From positions 1 through 12,734 of the forward strand of contig LT642664.1 of the NCBI GenBank assembly GCA_900128585.1: 12,734 bases of DNA. The letters run 5' to 3'. A program made the position numbers and the translations under genes. Each line of letters opens with the position of its first letter. Position 1 is the first letter of the stretch. Below are positions 4,680 to 12,734 of this stretch, piece by piece. This DNA is from Stramenopiles sp. TOSAG23-3 (taxonomy: Eukaryota; Sar). The notes under the pieces were generated by a model that saw nothing but the letters and a program-made list of their open reading frames with translations, searched no databases and was not told the DNA's origin.

Positions 4680-6614
4680 ATGAGCAAGGCGCTTCTGACG
4701 CACAAGGCGATGGTGAACAGCATTGCAAAGAAGGCCGGGGAGTTGAACGCATTAAGGAGTCGCGAGGGAACGTTCAGCTTGGGTAACACGGGGACCGTCT
4801 CATCTTCCCCACCCGCCGGCGCGACGCCTGGCCCGAGGGTTCGCCCGGATGTTGCGGAGGCCCTGCGGGCCGTTCGGGCGCACTGCGAGGAGACCGGGAA
4901 AGCGGAGTCGGAGATGACGGTAGGGGACGTTTTCAAAGCGATTGAGTCGTTGCGGACCAGGCGCCTCCAAGTGGCGACCAACAAAACCGTCCGGGGCGAC
5001 GTGGACTTGAGCACCGCCCCGCTGGAGCGGTTGCTGAAGCTGACGAACTTGGGGAGCAACAAGAGGGGGGACGACTGGCTGAAGAAGGCCGTCGCGACGA
5101 AAGAAGTCCAGAACACGTTCACCGTGAAGGACGCCGAGGCGCTCAGCAGCAAGCAGTGGAAGGACAAGACGAGAAACGTCACGGTCCGGGAGTACACCAC
5201 CGCGTGCTGGAAATCGGATGTCGACCACAGCGTGAACGCGATGTACGCCAACAACGACTGCGTGTTTGCGGGGCTGGGGAGCGGGCGAATCGTCATCCTC
5301 TCCAAGGACGGGGAGCTGCGCATGACCATGACGGGCCACTCTGGGTACGTGTCGGCGCTGACGGGGTGCGGGCAAGTCCTGTTTTCCGGGTCGTTGGACG
5401 GGACGGTGCGGCTTTGGGTGTACCACGAGGGGGAGCAGATGGCCATGTCGGCGGGCCACGCCGGGCCCGTGCACTCGCTGCACTACTGCGCCAGAACGAA
5501 AGTCCTGTACAGCGGGTCGTCGGACCAGACGGTCCGGGCGTGGAACTTGACAGAGGGGAAGTCGCTGGTGCTTTGCAAGTTCGAGGAGCCAGAGTGCAGC
5601 GTATTTTCGCTGACGGAAGGGGTCAACAATGTCCTGGTGGCCGGGCTGGAGTGCGGGAAAGTAGCGTTTATCGACATGGAGTCGGGGACGGTCACCCGGA
5701 CCTTGGAGGGGCACACCGACATCGTCGCGTCCGTGGACGTGCACAAGGACAGCCGGACCTGCATCAGCGGGAGCAGGGACCACACGTGCCGGGTCTGGTT
5801 TGCGGGGCGGACCAACGTCGAGTACGCAAAGCACAAGGGCCCGGTGTACCGGGTGAAGTTCGTGAACGGGGGAAAGATGTGCATCAGCGCCGGCGGGGAC
5901 CAGTCGGTCCACCGGTGGAACGTGGTGGACGGGACGTGTACGAGCATATTTTTGGGCCACCAGGCCACCGTCTTTGCGTTCGATTTTTGCCAAGGGAGGA
6001 TGTTTACGGCGGACCGGAGCTGCCGAATGTACATGTGGGAAGGCGTCGAGCGGTGCGAGTTTTGCGAACCGGTCAAGTGCGGCGTCGGGTGCAAGTGGAG
6101 GTTCTGCCGCTGCCCAAACGAGGGCTGCGAGCTGCGCCTCCCCGAGGCCGACGTCCACGAGCACTTTTCGGTGTGCCCGAAACGTATCATGCCGTGCAGG
6201 AACAAAGACTGCAAGGAGAGGCTCTGCTACGACAAAATCACCGAGCACATGCTCCACTCGTGCGACCACTCGTTCGTAGACTGCCCGAACGGATCGTTCT
6301 GCACTGCGCGCGTCAAGCGCAAGCAGCTGGCCGCGCACTTGGCCGCATGCCGCCCCCCCGATCCCTCCCCAAAGAAGGCGGGGGACGTTGTTGTGGTAGA
6401 GGACGGCGTGGTGCCCGTCGCGGCCAACGAGGAAACCGTGGCGGTGCAGAAGAAGCCGTTGGCGACGCAGCCCAGCCTGCGCAAGAAATCATCCGCCCCG
6501 AAGAAGAAGGCGTCGTCTCTGCCACGGTTGACGCCGAAGCGGCGCGCGCACGTGCCGAAGGTTGTGAAGAAGAAACCTGCAAGCAACGTTCGCGTCTGGA
6601 GACCTGGAAAGTAA
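4680..6614 (+). CDS. WD40 propeller protein with C-terminal TRAF-type zinc fingers
   Basis: A 644-residue protein. Residues 1-165 are a helical, partly low-complexity N-terminal region. Residues about 172-456 hold seven WD40 units: GH dipeptides at 219, 259, 344 and 426, and Asp-rich turns such as SLDGTVRLW, SSDQTVRAW and SRDHTCRVW. That is enough for one closed seven-bladed propeller. Residues 459-557 are Cys/His-rich with TRAF-type spacing (CPNEGC...H..H...CP...C...C...H...C...CP..SFC...H...C). Residues 565-644 are a Lys/Pro-rich basic tail with several possible nuclear-localisation clusters. TRAF7-like proteins combine these modules in the opposite order and add a RING; no RING is visible here. 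The likely role is a binding scaffold, perhaps in ubiquitin or kinase signalling, which is inference. I chose the ATG at 4680; the frame runs back only to non-ATG codons. Third codon positions are strongly GC-rich. Confidence 0.85.
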   Translation: MSKALLTHKAMVNSIAKKAGELNALRSREGTFSLGNTGTVSSSPPAGATPGPRVRPDVAEALRAVRAHCEETGKAESEMTVGDVFKAIESLRTRRLQVATNKTVRGDVDLSTAPLERLLKLTNLGSNKRGDDWLKKAVATKEVQNTFTVKDAEALSSKQWKDKTRNVTVREYTTACWKSDVDHSVNAMYANNDCVFAGLGSGRIVILSKDGELRMTMTGHSGYVSALTGCGQVLFSGSLDGTVRLWVYHEGEQMAMSAGHAGPVHSLHYCARTKVLYSGSSDQTVRAWNLTEGKSLVLCKFEEPECSVFSLTEGVNNVLVAGLECGKVAFIDMESGTVTRTLEGHTDIVASVDVHKDSRTCISGSRDHTCRVWFAGRTNVEYAKHKGPVYRVKFVNGGKMCISAGGDQSVHRWNVVDGTCTSIFLGHQATVFAFDFCQGRMFTADRSCRMYMWEGVERCEFCEPVKCGVGCKWRFCRCPNEGCELRLPEADVHEHFSVCPKRIMPCRNKDCKERLCYDKITEHMLHSCDHSFVDCPNGSFCTARVKRKQLAAHLAACRPPDPSPKKAGDVVVVEDGVVPVAANEETVAVQKKPLATQPSLRKKSSAPKKKASSLPRLTPKRRAHVPKVVKKKPASNVRVWRPGK

Positions 6615-6975
6615 AACAGTGTATAAATTATTGAGATATCTTATAATATTATATATACGTTTCACGAATTAACTTATGAAAGATACGGCTGCCTGAAGTC
6701 CGATCACAATCGTAACCTAGCGCGGGCCTGCACCCTCTTCCGTTCGCACGGGCATGTACTGGTTCCATTCCAAATGTACCAGTCCACCGCCATGGGGTGG
6801 GCGGTGTACTTTCGCATATACTCTTTCCTCTCTCTCTTTCTCGGCATCGCTCGCGCCCCACGGCCTCGTTGCTTCAAGCAAAGGCGGCGGGCGTCGCGAC
6901 GACGTGTTGTTGCTGGTGGTGGTGGGTGGGTTGCAACACGCACCCAGACGACCAGACGACGAGTTACTTCACTGC
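6615..6975. other. convergent intergenic spacer
   Basis: This is the 3' flank shared by the WD40-TRAF gene (+) and the HMG-box gene (-). The left 60 bases are AT-rich (TATAATATTATATATA-like). The rest is mixed composition with CT-rich and GTGGTGG-type runs near 6825-6845 and 6910-6930. No AATAAA is visible on either strand and no gene is seen. Confidence 0.6.
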
Positions 6976-8052
6976 CTAATAATACCCGCTGCTGCCTCGT
7001 GTGGAGGCCGGGCGCACAAAGTTCTGGGCATAGTCGAACCGCATGGCAAGCTCCCCCTTTTCGCCGTCGTACTTGAACAGGACGGGCTGCTGCACGCCGT
7101 GAACGACGTGGATGCGCCCGCTCGGGGTCAGTATCGTGCCGACGTTGCGCTTCAGGGTCGCGGGGCCGAATATTTTGGTCAGCTCCGACAGTTCGGTAAA
7201 CTTTCGGACCTCCCGAAGGACGGGGGGCGGGGCGGCCGATGGCTTCTTTTTGTTCTTCCCCCGTTTGCTCTTCTTGGTCTTCGCCTTGTTCTTCGCGCTC
7301 AGGCGCATCGCCGCCTCGTTGCTCTTGTCTTGCTCCTCTTCCACGCGGCCGTAGTACACCTGTCGCTCGTCGTCGCCCATGTCGTGCCACTCGGCGGCCA
7401 CGGCCTTGACGGCCTTGCTTGGGTGCTTGGCCTTCTGCTCCTTTCGGAACAGCGCGAAGGCGGCAAACCCCAAGGGGGCCTGGCCCGTCCCGCGGCAGTT
7501 CAACAGCCGCCTGGACGTCCCGGCCGCCCGAAAGAGGGACAGGTAGACGTCCTGCGGGATCTGAAAGCGAAGGTTTCGGTTCGTTATACGGTTCGACTGG
7601 CTCAAGCTGCTGGGCTTGGACGTCGTCAGCTGGTTCCTGGCCAGGCTTCCGTAAATGGACCCCCCGACTTTCAGTTTGAAGTACGTCCGTTGCTGCTCCA
7701 AGCGCTTCGATTCGGCCGCGGAGAGTTTGCGGGTGTAGGCCGCCAAGTACTCGAGGTCGCGTTCGGCCTTCTTCTCGCTGTCCGCCGCCGCGGGGGTAGG
7801 GGCGACCGGCGGGATGTGTGGGTGTTCCCGCTTACGGAGGCTGGCGTTCGCCGCCACGCCAAAGGACCGGCGGTTGCCCTGCCGCTGCACCATGATGCCT
7901 TTCTGAAACGACAGGCGGCGCTTCGCCTTGTAGCGGTGGCGCTGCGCTGCCGCATCGTTCTCATCCCGGTCGTTTGGGGAACCAACGCACCCCGCACCAG
8001 CAGCATGCGTCTGCACCGGCTCGTTCGCCATAACACGCGTTCGTTTTGACAT
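6976..8052 (-). CDS. HMG-box-like protein, probable DNA-binding/chromatin factor
   Basis: A 358-residue, highly basic protein. Residues about 191-250 fit an HMG box: APLGFAAFALFRKEQ...HP (192-211), then AVAAEWHDMGDDERQVYYGRV (218-236), matching the family pattern of aromatic and Pro residues in helix 1, Trp in helix 2 and the [DE]-[KR]-x-x-Y-Y turn into helix 3. A Lys-rich cluster follows (254-270), a probable nuclear-localisation signal or DNA-backbone contact. The N-terminal 90 residues are probably disordered; residues 90-170 are charged and helical. The C-terminal 70 residues (RKFTELSELTKIFGP...GRIHVVHGV) look folded and are of unknown type. The first ATG is 8052, with a second at 8031 (MANEP); upstream in-frame codons contain no ATG. 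The opposite strand has a long open frame, but HMG-box features favour this one. Single-box HMG proteins usually bend DNA in chromatin or transcription; the target is unknown. Confidence 0.75.
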   Translation of the reverse strand: MSKRTRVMANEPVQTHAAGAGCVGSPNDRDENDAAAQRHRYKAKRRLSFQKGIMVQRQGNRRSFGVAANASLRKREHPHIPPVAPTPAAADSEKKAERDLEYLAAYTRKLSAAESKRLEQQRTYFKLKVGGSIYGSLARNQLTTSKPSSLSQSNRITNRNLRFQIPQDVYLSLFRAAGTSRRLLNCRGTGQAPLGFAAFALFRKEQKAKHPSKAVKAVAAEWHDMGDDERQVYYGRVEEEQDKSNEAAMRLSAKNKAKTKKSKRGKNKKKPSAAPPPVLREVRKFTELSELTKIFGPATLKRNVGTILTPSGRIHVVHGVQQPVLFKYDGEKGELAMRFDYAQNFVRPASTRGSSGYY

Positions 8053-8238
8053 AATATCGGTGTCGGTAGATGCCTTTTTTTTTTTACAATCGCACACACA
8101 AACACTCCAATCACAAATCACAAATCAGTCACACGCAACACTCACTCAACTGAACTCACTAGCTCTCAAAACACACAAACACAACAGGAACAACACCTAA
8201 CTTAAAAAATCAACTCTCTCACTCCTTTTATTATACTC

Positions 8239-8277
8239 TTTTCCTTCCTTCTTTCCTTTCTTCCTTTCTTTCTTTCA
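8239..8277. repeat. CCTT/CTTT microsatellite
   Basis: Mixed CCTT and CTTT units. Pyrimidines on the + strand mean the sense strand of the HMG-box gene is purine-rich about 190-225 bases upstream of its start. Confidence 0.8.
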
Positions 8278-9618
8278 TTTTGGAATTCATTCTTTCTGTT
8301 ATAAATGATATAATTAATAGTCGTAGCCTAGCTTCTTCTAGTGAGAATTGAATTTAAAGTGTTCGAGATTTGTTGACATTCTTCCATTTTATTTCTTCTT
8401 CTTTTCTTCTTCTTTCGTTCTTCTTTTGTTCGCTGCTGTGCTCTTCTTCTTCTTTAAAATAATTCTTCATTTTTTATTTATTTAGAATTTCAATTATTAT
8501 TATTAAAAGAAAGAAGAAATGCATCAAATGCTATGCTGTGATTATGTTATGGTATAAATAAAGAATGATATTTTTCTTCTTCTTATTTTTTTTTTAAAAT
8601 CAAAAAAAAAAAGTAAATAATTCTTTCTTTTTTCTTTTTGGTGCCTATGCTATTCCCTTATTTAATACTGTTGGTTTACTTTCGAGCTTTGGAGCTGTTG
8701 GATGGGTAAAAAGTATAAAATATCATAGTCTTTAATATTGTATAATATGTATTAATATAGAAATAGCATTTGTTATAAAAAGTAACGGGATCTTTCATTT
8801 GATAGGGGGGAGAAAACCTTCGCTATTTTTGTAGTTATGTACTAAAATCGAATATAGATATCCTATGAAAGTAAAACATCAAAATAAAATAAGAAAGGGG
8901 AAGATGAACTTTTTCTATTTGTTTTTATTGTATTATGTCCTATCTATAATTTCCAATAATATACTTTTATTACAAATAGAATACATTTTTCATTTCCTAT
9001 TCCTTATTTTATTCTCAATTTTTTAAAAATTATTATAACGATGTTTCAAGTATGATATTATATAGGTTTAATATACATAAAAGACTACAAGAATTCAAAA
9101 ATAATGAAAACGAAGAATTTTATTCATGAAGAAGAAGAACATCAAGTAAGGAAGGAAGATTTGGAAGAATGGAAGAAAGGAACAATTGGGTATTTCCTAT
9201 TTATTATTTATTATTTACTACATATTGTTTAGTATACTTAAAATATAACGACGACGAAAAAGAAATGAAGATTTTACCAATTTAAACCATAGGAATAGCA
9301 GGTAAAATAAAAAGGTATTATTTATTATGGACAAGAAGAATACATTTAACCATGCTGTGTAAGTGTAAGTAATAATTTTAAATGAGGAAAGGAAGAAGAA
9401 ACTAAAAATATTAATTTAAGGCTTCTTTTATTTAATATTTTATTAAAATTAATATAAATATTATTATATTGAATCATAATGATAAAAAATGAAAGCATCA
9501 ACATGAGAATAGTTAATATTAACCCTATCTATTTATGTAATAGAATACTCATACATATACTTGTAGGATAATTTTAATATACTTTTAATACTGAATAATA
9601 GGAAGGAAGTAGAAATCA

Positions 9619-9677
9619 AATAAAAAAAGAAAAAAAAGAAAAAAAAAGAAAAAAAAGAAAAAAAGAAAAAAAAGAAA
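9619..9677. repeat. A-tract array with periodic G
   Basis: Runs of about five to nine A, each followed by a single G, repeat seven or eight times. It resembles a decayed or expanded poly-A/GAAA microsatellite. Confidence 0.85.
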
Positions 9678-10003
9678 TCAAATTCTTCTTTTTCAATACA
9701 CCTACTCTATACCTGTTAAAGTAATTTAAAATTGAAAAGAAGAAGAGTTTGTTTGAAAGATGATCGATCGATTGATAGAAACAACTAACAAAAAAAGAAT
9801 ACCAGACCAGTAAAAAAAAAACATTTTATAACTATACATGTTTCCATCAGCTTTGTTGTAGACTAACGTTTCATTACTTCAACCGTTTGTTTCAGTATAG
9901 TTCACACTCACACCAACAACGAAGCTAGAGAAACGAAATCCCTTTTACCGTTTCTTTCTTTCTTTACCTTTTTTCTTTTACACCACCGCACCGCACCCGA
10001 CCA

Positions 10004-10013
10004 CCCCCCCCCC
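10004..10013 (+). repeat. C homopolymer in the TXNDC9 leader
   Basis: About ten consecutive C lie roughly 18 bases before the TXNDC9 ATG, in an otherwise CACC-rich leader. Confidence 0.8.
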
Positions 10014-10030
10014 GTTAATTCACCACCACC

Positions 10031-10738
10031 ATGCAGCAACCGGCAGGCTTAGTAAACGGGCAAATGAACGATGCCATGATCGATGTCTTGAAAGACTTGG
10101 TCGTGGAGCAGACGACGAACCACTTGCAGCAAGAGGAAGACCGGCTGGACAACATGATGCAGAAGTTGGACAACATGGACGAGGATGACTTGGAGAAAAT
10201 GCGGGAAGTTCGAAAGAGGCGCATGCAGAAGGAGGCCGCCGAAAAGCACAAGCTGCGTATGAAAGGACACGGGGAGTACACCGAGATCTCCGGGGACAAA
10301 GAATTTTTCGCCGCCTTGAAGGACTGCCCAGCCGCCGCCATCCATTTTTACCGCCCAGGAAACTTCCGCTGCGACATCATGGACAAGCACATGAACATTT
10401 TGGCGAAGAAGCACGTCGAGGCCAAGTTTTTAAAGATAAACGCGGAGAAGGCCATGTACGTGTGCGAAAAGTTGCACATTTGGGTCTTGCCAAGCGTCGT
10501 ATTGATCAAGGGGGGGAAGACCAATTACACCATGGTCGGATTCAACGACATGGGCTGCAACGACGAGTTCGAGACCAACGAGATGGCATTTGTCTTGGGA
10601 AAGCACGAGATTATTAAGTATGCAGGCCCCGATCCAGAGGAGTCCGGGGACTACGGCGGCGTCCGCCAACGCATCTCCAAGCGGGAAAAGTCTAGTTTTC
10701 GCCAACGGGAAGATAGCGACAGCGACCTGTCCGACTAA
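10031..10738 (+). CDS. TXNDC9: TXNDC9 / phosducin-like protein 3 homologue
   Basis: A 235-residue thioredoxin-like protein. In animals and yeast (Plp1) this family binds the cytosolic chaperonin CCT and tunes tubulin and actin folding. Residues 1-77 are a charged N-terminal helix region with a likely coiled coil (EEDRLDNMMQKLDNM...). Residues about 80-197 hold the thioredoxin fold: HGEYTEIS at its start, then IHFYRPGNFRCDIMDKHMNILAKKHVEAKFLKIN, with the cis-Pro in VLPSVV (Pro154) and GGKTNYTMVGFNDMG. The normal CxxC redox pair is absent, as in the family: only Cys114 remains at FRC, so a redox role is unlikely. The C-terminus is acidic and Ser-rich (DSDSDLSD), also typical. Length is close to the human protein. 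An in-frame TAA five codons upstream fixes the ATG, which has an ACCATG context. Confidence in family is very high. Confidence 0.95.
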   Translation: MQQPAGLVNGQMNDAMIDVLKDLVVEQTTNHLQQEEDRLDNMMQKLDNMDEDDLEKMREVRKRRMQKEAAEKHKLRMKGHGEYTEISGDKEFFAALKDCPAAAIHFYRPGNFRCDIMDKHMNILAKKHVEAKFLKINAEKAMYVCEKLHIWVLPSVVLIKGGKTNYTMVGFNDMGCNDEFETNEMAFVLGKHEIIKYAGPDPEESGDYGGVRQRISKREKSSFRQREDSDSDLSD

Positions 10739-11040
10739 ACAAACATTTTGTGAAGCAAAGAAAAAAATTACACACCACGAATACAGAGAAACGCCGAAAT
10801 GCGGGAGGAGGGTTCAAAACATTTAACTCAACATTTTAAATTTCTTAAAGAAATTCTTAAATTATAATTTACAGAAAACTAATTCTTCACATATGGCCGT
10901 ATGATAACGTCTGAAAACACACTAGCAGGCAACATTTTCTAAAAAACAATGTGTGCGCGGGGTGCGTTTTCTCACTTAAAAAATTCAGTTGGGCACACGC
11001 ACAGGGTAGGAGTATTGTTCGGTCCCATTCCTTCCTTCAC
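10739..11040. other. convergent intergenic spacer
   Basis: The shared 3' flank of TXNDC9 (+) and the second WD40 gene (-). It is AT-rich in the first 200 bases, with a TTTAAATTTCTTAAAGAAATTC-type partly palindromic stretch near 10835-10858, then mixed. No AATAAA is visible on either strand and no gene is seen. Confidence 0.6.
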
Positions 11041-12699
11041 TCACCGGGAGAGATGGACCAGGTGAAAATGGTGGAGCTGGTTCCCCCCGCTGGAACCACC
11101 GCACACGGCCCCCAGGCTCCCTTCCTCGTTTGCATCGAACCAAAGGGCGGGGTAGTCTCTATTCGGCAGCTTTGGGGTCAGGTTCCCGTTCGAAAAGTAC
11201 TCGCTCCCCGCGCCGCCGCTGGAGGACGAGGTGTTCCACGTTCGCACCGCCCCGTCCGCCCCCCAGGAAAAGAGCCCGTTGCCGCCCTTTCGCTGCCGCA
11301 CGAATGCCGCCCCGTAGGACGCCCCGCGGTGGCCCGCAAAGGTCGCGCTCTCCCGCTCGCACCCCTCGTTCTCCCTGTTCTGTCGAACGTCCCACAGCTT
11401 CACCGTCCCGTCCCCGCCGGCCGACGCCAAACGGTTGCTGTCGTGCGCGGAGTAGGAGACGTTGCTGACAAAGGTGCCCCGGTGGGCTTGGAACGACTGC
11501 ACCGTCCCGCCCGTGCGAGGGTCCACGATGCGCACGCTGCCGTCCGAGAGGCCGGCGGCGACGGTGCACGTCCGCGCGCACGTTCCCGCGCCGTACACGA
11601 AGCAGACGTCGCCGTCGTTCCGCCCGGGCGTCCCGCCGGCGGGGACGGACTGGACAGAGAGGCGGGGCTGAAACTGCCACCGGCCCACGACGAGCCCGCG
11701 CTCGACGTCCCACATGGAGAGAAGGTCCTCGTGCCCCGTCAGCAACGCGGACCCGTCCTCCGGGAAAAACTGGCACACGTACACTTGGTGCTTCTCGCCC
11801 TGGTAAAAGACCCCGACCTGCTGCGAAGATTTTAGGTCCCACAGGATGACGTTCCCCGACGCGCCGGCAGTGGCCAAAAACGGAGACGCGACCCCGACCC
11901 CCCACGACAGCCGCAAGCACTCATCGTGGTGGCCGTGGAGCCGGGAGACCCACCGGATCCGGTACACGCTACCATCGTCGCAAAAAATCGTGCGGGGATG
12001 ATCCTCACGGTGACGCTGGCCGTGGCCGCCCTTCCCTGCCCCCCCCCGCCCCCCCTCCTGTTCCCGAAGCCACGCGCCTTTGTACCAGGTGGACTCCCCC
12101 TGGCTGGAGAAGTGGTCCGGCGACGAGGCCACTTTATGTTCAAACTCTTCCTTCCCGCTCTCCCCCCGGCCGGCGACCCTCGCCGCGGGGACCTTGATGA
12201 CTTCCCAGACGCACGCGCTCCCGTCCTGGGACGCCGTGGCCAGCATGTTCATGTTTTGCACCCGCTGCGGGGCGAACTTGCAGTGGAAGATCCTGTCCGT
12301 GTGCCCCCCGAGCACCCGCATCGAGGGCATCTCGAACTTCGCCTGCGCGGGCGGCCGTTGGACCGGGGTCGCCGGGGACGACGGGCTAGCCGGGCGGCGA
12401 AGGCACGGGGGCGGCGACGACGACGAGGACGCGAGGGGCGCCCCCTCGGCCCCGGGACTGGGGGCGTTGCCCACGAGCGTGGCGCCCCGCGGCGTCGAGA
12501 GCGTCGGGAGGGGCGGGGTGGACGCCTGCGGGGACGCGGGCGGCGGCGGCGGCGACTGCTGCGGCGCCAGGTCCGGCCTCCTTCGGATCACTGGGGCTGG
12601 GACATCAAAGACGACATAGGGCACGAGCTTGGGCTTCTCTTCGGAGAGGGCCGGACTCGAAAAGACGGGCAGGGTATTGCTGCTGCCGCCCCCGTCCAT
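11041..12699 (-). CDS. WD40 repeat protein with proline-rich N-terminus
   Basis: A 552-residue protein. Residues 1-120 are Pro/Ser/Ala-rich and probably disordered (PPPPPASPQ, SSSSSPPP). From 130 on it carries WD40 units: GGHTDRIFHCKF...LATASQDGSACVWEV (131-167), HGHHDECLRLSW...LATAGASGNVILWDL (255-289), LLTGHEDLLSMWDV (319-332), VAAGLSDGSVRIVDP (380-394), AHRGTFVSNVSY...LASAGGDGTVKLWDV (405-438), and GHRGASYGAAF...LFSWGADGAVRTWNT (456-490), with a weaker last segment. An 85-residue Gly/Arg/His-rich insert separates the first two units (about 168-254). It is probably a protein-interaction scaffold; the partner is unknown. The first visible ATG is at 12699, but the frame stays open upstream into a poly-G tract on the sense strand, so the true start could lie outside the window. 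Third codon positions are very GC-rich. Confidence 0.82.
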   Translation of the reverse strand: MDGGGSSNTLPVFSSPALSEEKPKLVPYVVFDVPAPVIRRRPDLAPQQSPPPPPASPQASTPPLPTLSTPRGATLVGNAPSPGAEGAPLASSSSSPPPCLRRPASPSSPATPVQRPPAQAKFEMPSMRVLGGHTDRIFHCKFAPQRVQNMNMLATASQDGSACVWEVIKVPAARVAGRGESGKEEFEHKVASSPDHFSSQGESTWYKGAWLREQEGGRGGAGKGGHGQRHREDHPRTIFCDDGSVYRIRWVSRLHGHHDECLRLSWGVGVASPFLATAGASGNVILWDLKSSQQVGVFYQGEKHQVYVCQFFPEDGSALLTGHEDLLSMWDVERGLVVGRWQFQPRLSVQSVPAGGTPGRNDGDVCFVYGAGTCARTCTVAAGLSDGSVRIVDPRTGGTVQSFQAHRGTFVSNVSYSAHDSNRLASAGGDGTVKLWDVRQNRENEGCERESATFAGHRGASYGAAFVRQRKGGNGLFSWGADGAVRTWNTSSSSGGAGSEYFSNGNLTPKLPNRDYPALWFDANEEGSLGAVCGGSSGGNQLHHFHLVHLSR

Positions 12700-12709
12700 G
12701 TCTACGTGC

Positions 12710-12734
12710 CCCCCCCCCCCCCCCCCCCCCCCCC
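12710..12734. repeat. poly-C homopolymer at the window edge
   Basis: About 25 consecutive C end the window, which is poly-G on the sense strand of the WD40 gene, some ten bases before its ATG. Such a run commonly stops sequencing or assembly, so its true length is uncertain. Confidence 0.85.

Larger units (their letters stand above)
8053..10030. other. large AT-rich divergent spacer between the HMG-box gene and TXNDC9
   Basis: Nearly 2 kb contain no open frame worth reporting on either strand and no recognisable RNA gene. The left end is pyrimidine- and CA-rich (HMG-gene leader on the minus strand), with CTTT/CCTT tracts at 8239-8277 and a CTT-rich stretch at 8391-8455. The middle (8500-9600) is low-GC DNA with short ATT/TAA runs. 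An A-rich array with periodic G lies at 9619-9677. The right end (9895-10030) is pyrimidine-rich and then C-rich, the presumed TXNDC9 leader. Both promoters must lie in this spacer, but I see no convincing core elements. Confidence 0.65.

Noticed and set aside
4800-6338. 512-codon open frame on the minus strand opposite the WD40-TRAF gene
   Set aside because: It is rich in Arg/Pro/Ala/His with no domain pattern. It is the antisense shadow of a GC-rich coding sequence whose + strand product has clear WD40 units and zinc fingers.
5156-6634. 492-codon + strand frame within the WD40-TRAF gene
   Set aside because: It overlaps the real gene in another frame, is Gly/Arg-rich and repeat-like, and has no recognisable domain.
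6754-8049. 431-codon + strand frame opposite the HMG-box gene
   Set aside because: The minus-strand frame carries an HMG-box pattern and a basic cluster; this one has none and runs through the convergent spacer.
10951-11835. 294-codon + strand frame opposite the second WD40 gene
   Set aside because: It is Arg/Pro/Ala-rich antisense shadow; the minus strand has clear WD40 units.

Overview
The window looks like nuclear DNA of a single-celled eukaryote whose lineage I could not resolve. The evidence is long uninterrupted GC-rich reading frames encoding eukaryote-type proteins (a thioredoxin-like TXNDC9/PhLP3 homologue, two WD40 proteins, an HMG-box-like protein, a cytosolic GST). These sit in strongly AT-rich intergenic DNA full of GAAA, CTTC, AAG and ATT microsatellites. 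Gene spacing is wide, genes lie on both strands, and there are no bacterial operons or Shine-Dalgarno sites. The AT-to-GC change at gene edges is sharp enough to outline most genes by eye.

Layout: 1-1270 is non-coding microsatellite-rich DNA upstream of a GST gene (1271-2014, +), which has an AATAAA signal at 2121. From about 2152 to 3875 lies a compositionally different block. It holds an AT-rich, 5'-incomplete reading frame (+, to 2997) facing a minus-strand pair: a Cys-rich protein (3405-3875) and an ATG-less continuation frame (3127-3408) that overlaps its stop codon. Two small hairpins lie between the facing frames. Then come a 49/42-bp tandem duplication (3991-4081) and a large imperfect inverted repeat (4171-4234) before a host gene for a seven-bladed WD40 protein with C-terminal TRAF-like zinc fingers (4680-6614, +).

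That gene converges on an HMG-box-like gene (6976-8052, -). A 2-kb AT-rich divergent spacer (8053-10030) separates the HMG gene from TXNDC9 (10031-10738, +). TXNDC9 in turn converges on a second WD40 gene (11041-12699, -), whose 5' side runs into a poly-C tract at the window edge.

The five host genes have no obvious shared pathway. They look like ordinary neighbours: detoxification, a propeller scaffold or putative ubiquitin/signalling adaptor, a chromatin-type DNA binder, a CCT-chaperonin cofactor and a second scaffold. The most unusual part is 2152-4234, which I interpret with moderate confidence as a decayed insertion of virus-like or other mobile DNA. Its proteins match no family I can name with confidence.
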